Both the position numbers and the translations under genes were made by a program. Below the pieces are notes generated by a model. It ran no database searches, was not told where the DNA came from, and saw nothing but the letters and a program-made list of their open reading frames with translations. Below are positions 10,519 to 20,560 of a stretch of DNA of 64,000 nt, one piece after another. Every line of letters begins with the position of its first letter. Within the stretch, counting starts at the first letter, position 1. Source of the stretch: Catonia carolina (Eukaryota > Arthropoda > Insecta > Hemiptera > Achilidae); NCBI GenBank assembly GCA_035578175.1, contig JAQMRL010000006.1:62412501-62476500 (forward strand), in the 5' to 3' direction.

Positions 10519-10700
10519 TTAGAGTGGGAGAGGGCGACCCCGCTGATCTCCATATGTCTCCTCTTTCCGGAGTCTCCTGACCACCCTCTCCGCAAACTGA
10601 GCGACCAACTTCCAGCTCTCTTCATCCCGCAGCTTCGCTATCTCTACTCTCTCTGGGATCCACTGTGCAACGCCTATCTTCTAAGATATCTCCTTTCTGT
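10519..10700 (-). pseudogene. Probable LINE ORF2 C-terminus
   Basis: The minus-strand frame reads GVAQWIPERVEIAKLRDEES followed by WKLVAQFAERVVRRLRKEE and a stop at 10519-10521. An in-frame stop lies just upstream, near 10680. The Trp-x(4)-Phe-x(3)-Val pattern and Arg-rich end resemble the C-termini of R1/Loa-like non-LTR elements, but the clade is uncertain. No upstream RT domain remains. A host-gene fragment is a less likely alternative. Confidence 0.4.
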
Positions 10701-10849
10701 CAATCTGGTATCTTGGTAAAATCTAAAATATTTTTGCAGTGTCTGATTTTGTCTCGATTGTTCATATTAATTCTTTCTGTGATGTTACCTGTTTCTTATT
10801 GTTTCTGTGATGTTAAGGCTGAGATGTTACCTATAGTGCACTTAAATAA

Positions 10850-10985
10850 ATTACCCACAAACAGTTACAAACATGCCCTACAAGGGGTTGAAAACGGTGT
10901 TCAACCCTTAAAATAATATATTTTGTTTATTAAGTTTCGGTCTAGGTAGATAACTGAAACTCGGGGGATGTGTCCAAATATGTAT
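10850..10985 (+). repeat. Repeat G, copy 1
   Basis: CTACAAGGGGTTGAAAACGG, CAACCCTTAAAATAATA and TGTTTATTAAGTTTCGGTC, followed by ATAACTGAAACTCGGGGGATG, match the reverse complement of 61485-61610. There is no coding content. An inverted pair AAGGGGTTGAA/TTCAACCCTT lies inside. Confidence 0.5.
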
Positions 10986-11019
10986 AAGTTATCACATTTT
11001 GCTAATCATATTATTTTAG

Positions 11020-11335
11020 TCCCAATATGTGTGTAGGTTGGAATCTGTTCGATTCAGAACAATAATCAACCTCATAATCTAATGAGATAAGGATGATGTG
11101 TAGCCTACCGACGTGTAAAAAATGTGTAGTCTTGTACAGACACATTCTTGAGAGAATATGGTTAATTGAACTCCAACCATCAAAATACACCGGTAACCAC
11201 CGTCTTGTATTCACACCCGTATAAATGTAACCTTTACTAGGATTTGAACTAGAAATCTTCGTCTCTAAAAATTAGCGTTTAAACGGCTGACTCGTGATGA
11301 CGACTTTATCTGTAGATCAAACCGGTAGGTCTTTC
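11020..11335 (-). repeat. SINE family C copy
   Basis: Its tRNA-like head is at the high-coordinate end (about 11230-11335). On the minus strand the head is followed by a body with TACAAGACTACACA and CATCATCCTTATCTCATTAG, ending near the block CCCTAAT-like ATTGGGACTAAA. It matches 26845-27165 and 34962-35310 over about 320 bp. The 67-codon open frame inside has no protein motif. Confidence 0.7.
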
Positions 11336-12144
11336 CGAATCATCAAATTTTGTTTTGAATAATTTACAACCCTAATTTAAATATTATTGAAATAAAACAA
11401 AAATATTACCGGGTAAATCTGGTTCGGGCAGCTAATCAGAATTGAACGAAAGAAAAGAAAGTATACGTATGACCTTGAAAACTACATTCGTCTGTCCGGA
11501 ACATTAATGAAAAGAATTACTACAGTGTTTATGACCAATGTAAATTAGTAAAAGGGAACAAGTACAAAAGCGAGATGCGACTAAAATGAATGAAGGAACT
11601 GCCACAAGCGGGTTCAGATTGTTCATATGTGTATGTAACATTATACGGGTATCTTTTACGAGGTTAGTCTTCATGATTTAATCTAATATATTAGAGTAGT
11701 TACAGCTGTAAAGAAAATTACTCTCAAACTATTATTAATAGTTTAACCCTATTATGTTGTTTATTAATTGTTTCATTATTTAAATAGTTGTAGTTTAACA
11801 TTATTCATACACTTTAACATTAATAATAGAATTTAGTAAGTTATAACAGGAAAAAGTTTTGTAATTATCATTAATTAAAGAGATTTCACACATTTTCTGA
11901 ATTAATTTTCCCGTAATTTATATTTTCTTATTTTTGTTATTAATTATTTTAGTTTTCATAATATCTAATATATCTGTAAAACTTCATAAATTGTTAGTTT
12001 AAAATTCTTTTTCCCTTTGTCTTTTTCCTCATGTGTTCTGCTAGATATTTTAGAAATATTTGTATTAAATAATATATCAATTAGCACCCGACAAGATACA
12101 AAAATTCTGTTATAACTGAGCTACATTTTAGAACATAAAAAAAT
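11336..12144. other. AT-rich stretch, no gene seen
   Basis: No motif or repeat recognised. Long AT runs and frequent stops. Confidence 0.5.
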
Positions 12145-12445
12145 ATAGTGTGAAACACTCACATGACTTTCTCTTACCAATGTAAATAATTAAAATTATA
12201 ATCTATATTTAATCAGTAGAAACAATGTAAACTGAAAAAAAACATTACCTATTTTAATCATGAGATGCTAAATGAAACTCAACTTCCATAAAACGCAGAA
12301 ATATGTAAAATCACTAACTAACGCTATAATAAGCTTTGTAAAAATGCTAGAATTGTAAGTTGTAGGTTCTTTAATTTTCTGTAAGTTTGATTTAGTACAC
12401 TGTTGTCGTTAAATGTGTACTAAGCCCGCAATTTTTTGATGAAAT
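12145..12445 (+). repeat. Family M, left part
   Basis: Begins GTGTGAAACACTCACATG followed by ACTTTCTCTTACCAAT, the left end of family M, and continues through ACGGAAAATCAC-like and GTTGTAGGTTCTTTAATTTTC blocks in the same order as 21441-21700. The right half is missing. Confidence 0.65.
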
Positions 12446-12821
12446 AAATTTTTAGTAAAATAATAAATCTCAAAATCAAACCAGCATGGTCACAGTAACA
12501 TTTATTGACCTTAAACTATGCAAAATCGATACAAAAGACATACAGAATAGGAAACTTTTTAGAAAAAAAGCCATCTTCAGGGAAGAAAATTAAAAACTAA
12601 AAAAGAGACGTGAACCCCGCAACATTGAACAACGTAACACGGAAAGATTGGAAATAATGAAGAAGCTGTGGGAAAAAGGAAACGTGAGCAGAACATGAAG
12701 AAGTAATTAAAATATTTATTTGGCGTACTCTTTCTTAAGGGCTATTTGGAAAATATCATCTTCTAATCAAGCAATGTGCTTCCCTTTCATTACGTTGATG
12801 AATTTTTTAAAAATGTAAGAA
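12446..12821. other. No gene seen, possible coding relic
   Basis: The stretch at 12600-12700 is Lys/Arg-rich in one frame (with RREPRNIEQRNTERLEIM), but short and interrupted. It lies just upstream of a Jockey RT relic and could be part of the same dead element. No family could be assigned. Confidence 0.3.
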
Positions 12822-13070
12822 GTTAATATTGGGGTACCACAAGGAGGTGTACTTGCACCAAGGCCGTTTTCTGTACTTACGAGTGGCATACCATCTGATA
12901 TCTATACTACTTTCGCCATGTTTGCTGATATGGAAATTCTTGCGGTAGGTGCCGATCCTGAAATTGCAACTTAAAAGACAAAAATCCAAATAAAACTTGA
13001 CAGAACTATAGCTTAATTTGTGAAAAATAAAAATTAATGAAAAAATTAATTCCTTTCATGAGACGACGTG
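12822..13070 (+). pseudogene. Jockey-type reverse transcriptase relic
   Basis: One frame (12822-12975) reads NIGVPQGGVLAPRPFSVLTS, the RT motif normally GVPQGSVLGP, followed by GIPSD and then TFAMFADMEILAVGADPEIA, matching the FADDTAIL...DP region. The second catalytic Asp is replaced by Met, so the active site is dead. A stop follows at 12973, and the next segment (KIQIKLD, then a possible FVKN) continues the family pattern in decayed form. Domain order and spacing agree with the Jockey relic at 5623-6344, which starts at FADD. Confidence 0.7.
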
Positions 13071-13184
13071 TCTCATGGCTGGTAGCAATTTTTTTAAAGA
13101 AATTGTGTAATAGATTAAGCCCATTAGCTTTCATAAAAAAATAAAAAGGCTTACCTTTGACCTATGGAAAAACCGTTAGTGGTT

Positions 13185-13490
13185 TCTCTATCTACTCCTT
13201 AATAGGAATCGAAAAACACTATCTTTGTTTTCAAATTCCGACTTTAATTTCTTAACTTCCGGTTTTGAGCCACTTCCGGTCAAAACCGGTAACTAACATT
13301 AGTTATTTGTGACTTAGTGACTTCCGGTCAAATCGGAAATTTCAAACCCTATTCAGCCGCACTAACTTTTTGGGTAGATTACGAATCCGGAAATCGTTTG
13401 TTATCTTTTACAGCTTTGACATCGAAAAATTGGAGACATCGGACATCGGAAAATGATAGATTACAATTTTAAAAATTGTTTATAGTTTAT
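13185..13490. repeat. Repeat E, copy 1
   Basis: Shares with 45175-45540 the blocks CTCCTTAATAGGAATCGAAA, TCCGACTTTAATTTCTTAAC, TTCCGGTCAAA-CGGAA, TTTTTGGGTAGATTACGAATC and a final ATGATAGATTACAATTTTAA. Non-coding. Confidence 0.6.
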
Positions 13491-14609
13491 TAAAAAAAAC
13501 TGATTGCAAATAATGTTATTAAAACAAATGTTATTGTTACATTCAGTAATCATGCAATCAATAAACAAGACGTGATTAATTATTACCTTAATATTTAGTA
13601 GTTAATTTTTAATTAATAACAATATAATAAATTAACAATTAATTAATAAATTTGATTTCCATTTTCTGTGTGTTATTGGAAAAATAATAATTTTTTATTT
13701 TTCTTTATTAATTTATGTTTTAAAACGCTTTCATTCACTAACAGGGAAAGTTAACAGAAAGAAAAATCTCTAAAGTGATTGCACTGACGCATGCGCAGTT
13801 TACAAAATTCCCTCTGATTTTTATTCCATTTAAGTAATACTATTATTCAATTTTGAATGAACTGTTCTTTAATAAATTTATTTATTAAAAAATAGATAAT
13901 TTTAGTAACACCCTATAGATACGATAGCGAATTAATTTAAATTTCAATGGTGAATACAAAATAAACCATAATGAAATGAAAATTTTCTTCAATTTTTAAA
14001 ATAGAAAAAGAAAAATCTACGAGACGAAAGATAAGGATATTTTGTACTTTGAAATACAGCACGAAACGGACATCTGGTTGAGAGTTACAAAGCACGGAGA
14101 ACTGGAAGAAATATACAGTTAGTGTACAACTAAAACTCGGCTTTAAATTACACTTCTCTAAAACAAACTCGGAGCATCCTTTTGAAATGTTAATTTATAT
14201 TTTCAGATCCATAAATTAAACTCGACATCTCAGTTATTATATATACGACTTTGATATAAGTTGTTTTTATTTTTTTCTGAATTTTAATTATTATGTATTC
14301 GTTTTATAAAAAATGGAATTTGGAAATTTTTGTTCATGAATTTTTAACAGATGCTCTATATTATTCCGTAATAAAAATGAACAAAATTAACCGGGTTTTA
14401 TAAGCGGAAGTATAACAACTTTCATATGACCTAGAAAAAAGTTAATACAGATGAAAAAAAAATCGGTCAATTGAACCTGGAAAATATAAAAATAACTTCG
14501 AAATGTATAGTTTAGTAATAAAAATGGAATTGTAAATTATGTAATAATTGATACAAGATTATTGTTTTATATTTTCAAAAAATTGAAAAATAAACTTGAA
14601 AAAATAGAT
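13491..14609. other. AT-rich stretch, no gene seen
   Basis: Long A/T runs. Nothing recognisable on either strand. Confidence 0.5.
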
Positions 14610-14720
14610 TTTAATATCGTACTTCAGCATGTTCTATAGCTTATAAATACTGTACTGACATTTAAAAGTTTCCGGATTTGATTCTTGGCCAAAGTCTGGA
14701 AAACTATTAAATATTTTTTT
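14610..14720 (+). repeat. SINE family B, worn copy
   Basis: CCGGATTTGATTCTTGGCC (worn box B) is followed by AAAGTCTGGAAAACT, the family B block GGTCTGGAAATTT, and then an A/T-rich tail. The head is hardly recognisable. Confidence 0.45.
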
Positions 14721-14799
14721 TTTATTTATAAGTAATTACACATATAAATATAAAGAAAAAAATATTGCTATTTTGTAGCGTAATTACATTACAAGAAAT

Positions 14800-15300
14800 G
14801 TTGAGACTGGATTGGCTATGGAAGTGAAACGAAATACATCAGGAGGTCAAAGGGTGTTTGAATATATGGCACCAAAATGTTTTAACTTTTTGCCTTCTAA
14901 ATTACGTAAGTTATTTTTTTTACTACATCGATTGGTGTCATTAAAAAATGTACGCTTAAAAATACTTGGTTGGTCTGGGAGTTGGTTGAGGTTATCCATG
15001 GATCGGTTAATTTAGGTTTGTCTTGTTCACTTATAGTCAAGTAATTTTACACTAATGTATTTTATTTAATAATTAAAACAAGATTGTGTAATATAGAATA
15101 GTAAAGAAAATTGTAATAAGTAATCTAGTTATCTAGGTATTGGCAATTTTTAAATAATCACTTATTATTATAATTATTTCATCACTGCCCTTTTCTGAGC
15201 ACAGGCTTCGCCTTAGGAAAGTAATTTCTGTTCAGATAGATAAGAAATTGTACATATTGTAAAATTAATAGCTACAATGGAAATAAATAAATTTAAATCC
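14800..15300 (+). pseudogene. LINE C-terminus and 3' UTR relic
   Basis: The frame at 14812-15015 includes GGQRVFEYMAPKCFNFLPSK and LRKLFF, the pattern (G-Q-x-F-x-Y-x-A-P-K-x-x-N-x-L-P) found at the extreme C-terminus of CR1/Jockey-like LINE ORF2 proteins. It is followed by a 3' UTR with GCACAGGCTTCGCCTTAGG (about 15199), TTGTACATATTGTAAA and an AAATAAATAAA end near 15290. About 67 codons survive; everything upstream is truncated. A similar C-terminal motif occurs at 50740-50960. Confidence 0.6.
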
Positions 15301-15839
15301 ATTGTATCTTAAACCAGAGAGTTTCAAGTAACCTACCTCTGATACAGCTTTATGCAAACTGTTTGTTGGTAATATCTTTTTAATGAAAACAAATCGCAAC
15401 AAAATACGTTTTTCTTAGACGACAAAAGTGCCCAACTGTTTACATAAACAGTTTCCACAGACGCACAATCTAAGCTTACACTTAAAGAAGAAAACTTACA
15501 TGAAACGTACACGTCACAAGCTCACGGAAAATAATATAAACAAAAATAATGCCATGAATTAGGCCTTTCAACCTGTTCCGACTTCTATCGTATTTTTCGC
15601 TGCCTACCTACATCTCTTCGTTCATTAGGTATTTAGTTTAATGCTCGTTTCGCCCATATTTCTTCACTTAACTATTGATAGTGCTACCAATATTTGTTAG
15701 GGTTTAAAAATTAATTAAGAATTTAGAAAAGTTTTATAGAAGTTAGTAATAAATTTTGAAGCGGTCACCTAGTTAGTAAGCTGGTAGAAAACAGTTTTAT
15801 GATATTAAGTTATAACAGTTAGATAAGTGACCTGGTCTT
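15301..15839. other. No gene seen
   Basis: AT-rich sequence between the LINE tail and a family R copy. No recognisable feature. Confidence 0.5.
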
Positions 15840-16245
15840 CCCATAGCACACAGGTGAAGTGTCAAATTATTTACACTCAATCTGTTCGTTGCAGGGCTAA
15901 AATAAATAGTTCTGTTTTTTTATCACATGGTCAGCCAACTAAATGACTGAATCATTTAAGAACAAAAGAGGTAGAGGTGTAAAACACTAATCAGAGTTAT
16001 CTCCTCTGAAAGTAATGAATTTCATTATACAGTCAGACCCTGTAGTGAATGAAGTGAAGGTGTCATTTGCAGAGTGGAAAATATGTGCTTTTCAGAGGGC
16101 CCGGCATGCTAATAAGCGTACTTTTCCATTCAATGAGAAAGGCAAGGGTAAACCACATTACCCCTCGTTTTACTTAGTAAAACCTATACAGGTTCAAACC
16201 TGCTTTTCCGCTGATGACCTAAATAACACACAAGTGACCTGGTGT
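15840..16245 (+). repeat. Family R, full copy with open core
   Basis: From CACACAGGTGAAGTGTCAAA through ACACTCAATCTGTTCG, CTGTTTTTTTATCACATGG, AGAGGTAGAGGTGTAAAA and ATGAATTTCATTATACAGTC to GCTGATGACCTAAATAACAC. The core from the ATG at 16015 is open through GCTGATGACCTAAAT, encoding NEVKVSFAEWK and, further on, QTCFSADDLN; the frame closes at 16302 in flanking DNA. Other copies are interrupted in this frame. No known protein family was recognised. Confidence 0.8.
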
Positions 16246-17044
16246 GGTGTCCATCCGATTGATTTATACAAACAAAATTATTGTGTCTGTTTAAATTCTT
16301 AACAAAATTTTAAATTGTCAGGTGATAAAATTGGGTCAAAAATAATGCGGTTCTCAACAACATAAAATTTAAAACAGTTAGTATTTTATTACTCAAAAAT
16401 TACAAACTCAAATAAAATGAATCAGTAATATAATTTCATGTTTATCTACTAAATTCACTTTGTTGATTAGTTTTCTAAGTTAAATATCCTGATTTGAGTT
16501 ACTTGACTTATTTCCAACTAAAGCTGATTTTGCAAGAACCATCTCTATAAGTGATAAAACTACAACTGTATATTTCTGTCCTTATTTATAACCACAAAAG
16601 TCGGTCTTACCATAAGAGGCTTACCAGAATAATGAGTAGTGTGTAGTTTAGCCGCGTCTTAGTTTCTCAGTGGTTTGAAAGTATCAATGTGCCCTTGTTT
16701 TACCTCTTTTGTATTCTTAAAGGGAGAAATAAGATTTAGAAACAAGGGATGGTCATTCTTAGTAGAAGCTTACTAAAATTTTACCTTGTTAATTTAAAAT
16801 GTATTTAAAAATATTCCAGAATATTGTTTTACGTGGTTAGAGTAAAAAAATTCGAAAGTAAACAAGTCCAAATTAAATTTTTAATTCATTAGCCCTGTAT
16901 TATTAAAAACAACGTCCATCTTACTAGATTCAACTTATTTATTATTTTACTCGGTTATCCTTTTCAACTACACACTTCACCTTCTCTGGGTATCAAATTA
17001 ACAAATCTTTGACAAGTGTTTTGAGGTAATCATTAAGAAAAATT
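16246..17044. other. AT-rich stretch, no gene seen
   Basis: No motif or repeat recognised. Confidence 0.5.
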
Positions 17045-17389
17045 AAAACAGACACAATCAAAAGTAAAATTTCTTAAAAAATTTCCGAAGAGTTTGAAAT
17101 TAAAACTAGCATTATGCAGGGTGATGGACTGTCATTTTTTCTTTTTAACTGTGTGCTGGAGAAAGCATTGGGATTTGGAAATGGAACTTGCCAACAAAGA
17201 ATTGTTGAACCATGTATAATAATGGATGATCAAAGAACAGCATAGACGATCTAGCAATCGTTTCTAGGTACACGGAAACAGAAATAGAACAAATCAACGT
17301 TTTAAAAGAAAAAATAGAATATATCAACGTGTTAAATAAAAAAATAGAAAAAGAAACGTGTTAAAAAAATTGACTACAGATTTTCTTTT
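17045..17389 (+). pseudogene. LINE family X reverse transcriptase, 5' half of relic
   Basis: The plus-strand frame at 17085 reads EEFEIKTSIMQGDGLSFFLF followed by NCVLEKALG, the RT motif usually F-x-I-x-x-G-x-R-Q-G-D-x-L-S-P-x-L-F-N. Next comes a decayed DDLAIVSRYTETEIEQIN segment that corresponds to the YADDL catalytic box. The relic is interrupted at 17389 by the antisense RTE-type LINE and resumes at 19830. Stops and frame changes make it non-functional. The two halves read in the same direction across the insertion, which supports a single older element. Confidence 0.65.
17330..17389. repeat. Left direct repeat flanking RTE LINE (60 bp)
   Basis: TGTTAAATAAAAAAATAGAA through ACTACAGATTTTCTTTT. 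It matches 19771-19829 with one A-length difference and one T/A substitution. See the element at 17390-19770. Confidence 0.85.
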
Positions 17390-17408
17390 CTTCTTCTTCT
17401 TATGGTGC

Positions 17409-19009
17409 CTATCCGGTTCGGATGTTGGCTATCATGATGGCTATCTTGACTTTGGAAACAGCTGCTTTGAAAAGTTGGGTCGTCGACTGGTTGAACCCCA
17501 CGTTCTTAGATTGTTCAACCATGAAATCCTTCTTCTACCGGGACCTCTCGCACCATACACCTTTCCTTGCAGAATCTTTTGGAGCAACACGTAACGGTTC
17601 TCATTGCGCATAATGTGTCCCAGGTATTGGAGCTTTCGCACTTTCACGATGTCAAGAACCTCTTTATCTTTATTCATCCTTCGAAGAATTTCTACATTGG
17701 TGACTTTGTCCCTCCATGATACGCGTAACATTCTTCGATAAAGCCACATTTCAAAGGCTTCAAGCCTCCTGGCTGAGGCCTTAGTGAGCGTCCAAGCTTT
17801 CACGCCGTAGAACAGTACAGAGAACACATAACATCGAAGGAGACGCATTTTGATAGCAAGTGTAAGGTCGTGAGTTTTGAAAATTTTTCGCATATTGTTG
17901 AAAGCCACTCTGGCTTTTTCTGTGCGTATCTTAATTTCTTGCGAGTGATCCCAATCCTCGTTTACATTGCTGCCTAGGTAAGTATACTGCTTAACTCTTT
18001 CCAGGGGTACACCGTCTATTTTAATATTCCCTCTTATATTCGTATGCTTGCTAATAATCATAAATTTCGTTTTGCTTATGTTAATGTCTAAACCATACTT
18101 TCTGCTATGTTCTGTTACCCTATTCATTAACCTTTGCAAACTGGTTATACTATCCGAGAAAATAGCAGTGTCATCGGCGTATCGAATATTATTGATCTTC
18201 TCCCCGTTTAGCGTAATTCCCTCTTCAATGCCCTGCACTGCCTCTCGGAATATGTATTCTGAGTAAACGTTGAAAATTACCGGCGACAGTATACACCCCT
18301 GACGAACGCCTCTCAAAATCTTCACGCTATTTGTACTCTCATCTTCCACTCTGACTGAAGAGATCTGGTTCCAATACAGGTTTATAATAATTCTAAGATC
18401 TTTTGCATCTTTTCCAGTCCTCCTGAGCACTTCAACCATCTTATCGTGTTGCACCCTATCAAACGCCTTTTGATAGTCGACAAAACAGACAAAAACGTCA
18501 CAATTTACATCACGGCAACGCTGGAACAGTACCTGTATAGAGAAAAGGGCCTCTCTCGTTCCAACGGCTCGTTGGAATCCAAACTGAGAATCGGATATTT
18601 GTTCTTCACACTTTTTGTATATTCTGCCATGAATCACTTTAATGAATATTTTAAGGAGATGGCTCATAAGACTAATAGTTCGAAAATCTGTACATTTCCT
18701 TGCTCCGGGCTTTTTGGGAAGAGTTATAAATTCCGAATTTAACCATTCCTGCGGCATATTTCGGCTATTATATATTCTATTAAATAAAGCAGTAAGCCAT
18801 TTCAAATTTTCCCCTTGGAAGAGCTTTATTATTTCGGCTGGTATTCCATCAGGTCCTACAGCTTTCTGTTCTTTTGCATTTTTCACGGCTGCGCATACTT
18901 CGTCTTCTAAAATCGCTGGGCCATCATCCCCCTCAACTATTGGAGCACTTGGCCTTTGGTCATAGAAAAGTTGTTGGATATAATTCTCCCATACTTGTTT
19001 CACTTCCAT
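17409..19009 (-). pseudogene. RTE-type reverse transcriptase domain
   Basis: A 522-codon frame (17441-19009) holds, in order: AVGPDGIPAEI (about 50-60), FRTISLMSHLLK (109-120), SQFGF (141-145), motif A VCFVDYQKAFDRV (174-186), RGVRQGCILSP (233-243), catalytic IRYADDTAIF (275-284), YLGSNVN (344-350), the LLYG-equivalent VLFYGVKAWTL (398-408), LEAFEMWLYRRMLRVSW (416-432) and GPGRRRISWLNNLRTW (489-504). Catalytic Asp residues are intact. After RTW the frame is shifted by an extra G near 17495; in the corrected frame about 27 more codons run to a stop at 17409, just before the AAG tail, matching the usual RTE C-terminus. The initiating Met is arbitrary, because the protein is part of a polyprotein broken near 19010. 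The family nicks target DNA and reverse transcribes its own RNA; this copy is frameshifted. Confidence 0.85.
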
Positions 19010-19478
19010 CTTGTTTGTGATTATTCTTCCTTCATTATCCGTAAGTACTTGTGTTCGTTCTTCTTGTGCCAGCCACTTCCTTTACTTTTTTGTGTAAATT
19101 AAAATTGTCCCCTTTCTCCTGGCATTTCTCTATCTCCTGACATAATTCCATCTTTTCCTTCTCTTTTGCTTCTCTAATTCTTCCTCTAATTTCCCGCTGA
19201 ACCATTCTGTATTCTACACTCTTGTTCTTATAAGTTCTTCTCTTGTTCATAAGTTCCAAGATTTCTCCAGTCATCCAGGTTTTCTTCATAATATGATCTG
19301 GCTTTAGGGATTCTTTTTTAATATTATTTATCCTCTCTTGTAATTGATGCAACTCAACCTCCACATCCACATCTCCACCGCACATATTCATCTCCTGCAA
19401 TTTCTCGATCACATCCTTTCGTACCTGTTCCCCCTTCAGTCTTCTATACTCATATTTTTTGAACATTTTCTTGTTCAC
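19010..19478 (-). pseudogene. RTE-type LINE, linker between EN and RT
   Basis: The frame 19035-19478 encodes a Lys/Glu-rich, probably helical stretch with KKTWMTGEILELMNKRR and FNLHKKVKEVAGTRR. The same layout (WMTDDILDLM, then FHLHKKVKEIAG) lies upstream of the RT domain in the second RTE copy at 35466-37595. The frame breaks just before the RT frame at 19009 and just after the EN frame at 19450, so at least two frameshifts separate the three parts. It overlaps the EN frame by about 28 bases. Confidence 0.7.
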
Positions 19479-19770
19479 TTTTTTCCACCTTGAGTTGGAA
19501 ATTGATGTTTACTATGAGTGGGTTGTGGTCTGACATAACATCCGCTCCAGGATATGTTTTGATATTCGTGGTACTATTTCTGTACCTCTTATTGATCAAT
19601 ACATAATCAATTTGATTCCTTGTTCTCCCATCCGCAGACTTCCACGTATACAAACGCCTAGGGTGTTGTTGATAGAAGGTATTTGCAACAATTAGTTCGT
19701 GTTCTGCAGCAAAAACGCTGAGTCTATCTCCTCGGTCATTCCTTTCTAAGCGTGGTGGCTGGTCTAAGAG
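19450..19770 (-). pseudogene. RTE-type LINE endonuclease, C-terminal part
   Basis: The open frame at 19450-19653 reads YTWKSADGRTRNQIDYVLIN and then DVMSDHNPLIV. These match the R-x-Q-I-D-Y and S-D-H-x-P motifs of apurinic-type LINE endonucleases; the SDH His is the catalytic general base of the family. Sequence continuous upstream to about 19770 encodes ERNDRGDRLSVFAAEHELIV and NTFYQQHPRR in the same pattern. The N-terminal half, with the catalytic Glu, is missing through 5' truncation. Confidence 0.75.
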
Positions 19771-19829
19771 TGTTAAATAAAAAATAGAAAAAGAAACGTG
19801 TTAAAAAAATAGACTACAGATTTTCTTTT
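19771..19829. repeat. Right direct repeat flanking RTE LINE (59 bp)
   Basis: Second copy of the sequence at 17330-17389. LINE X coding sequence continues directly after it. Confidence 0.85.
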
Positions 19830-20560
19830 GAGAACACTAAATACATAACTAACATTGAAACAGCCCTAAGTCACCTGAGGACACAATACGGAAAAATTGC
19901 AAAAGCTGTAGCTTCAAGTACCTGAGTCAGATAATACAACCAAAGACTAGCGGAAATGAAGCGAACAACAACAGACGAGGAAAGATGGCCGGTGCACGTC
20001 CAGGATTTCTCCTTTTGTATTAGAAGAAAACACTCTCAAGACAAGCCAAGATTAGACATTATAATACCGTGATAAACCTGGTGTCTGTACGTGGGTGAGT
20101 GCCTTAAAATGATCGGGAAGGCTGGTCTAAGAGAATCAAAGAAATTTGAGAGAACGATCCTTTTCAAGATAATGGGTCCAAAGATAGAAGACCGACAATA
20201 TTGGTTATGAAGTCAAGAGAACCGTATAAGAAAAATGAACGACTAATGAAAAACATTAGAAAAGTAAGACTCATATTATACGGACACCTGTATAGAATGG
20301 ATGGCAGCCGGTGGGTAGAACAAAATTTTAAGATACTAAACAATAGTTCTATGATGTCGGATAAATCATTTAAAAAAAGGATATTGAACAAACCGGAATA
20401 AACCAAAAAAAAACTTAATGAGTTGAACCAAATTCAGATAACTATTACGGACTTCTATGAAAAAGCAAAAATAGAACACCAGGTGGACAGAAGAATAAAG
20501 AAAAGCCTACAGTTATGAATGCTGAGAATGTGGCCCGCATAAAGATGTTCCAGAAACATC
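19830..20560 (+). pseudogene. LINE family X, C-terminal half of relic
   Basis: Resumes the element interrupted at 17389. One frame reads CSFKYLSQIIQP (primer grip, normally F-K-Y-L-G). Then, across frame changes, come LSRQAKIRHYNTVI (about 20034-20075), a segment aligned to the usual ILRKILGPK (about 20158), RKVRLILYGHLYRMDGSR (about 20256-20310) and a final basic segment from the AACCGGAATAAACC block. This is the C-terminal layout of a common insect non-LTR element. The open stretch 20201-20401 is its best-preserved part. Many stops make it dead. Confidence 0.65.

Larger units (their letters stand above)
17390..19770 (-). mobile_element. RTE-type LINE, 5'-truncated, inserted in LINE X
   Basis: Minus-strand insertion of about 2.4 kb bounded by 59-60 bp direct repeats. 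The 3' tail is a short (AAG)n run (plus-strand TTCTTCTTCTTCTT at 17390-17403), not poly(A), as in RTE elements. In transcription order it holds the C-terminal part of an endonuclease, a charged linker, RT, and the RTE C-terminal domain. Frame changes between these parts make it a pseudogene. It is truncated within the endonuclease, near 19770. Confidence 0.85.

Noticed and set aside
15845..16302. A host gene encoded by the 95-codon frame in a family R copy
   Set aside because: The frame is part of a dispersed repeat with more than ten copies here, most of them interrupted. Kept as a finding about the repeat, not as a gene.
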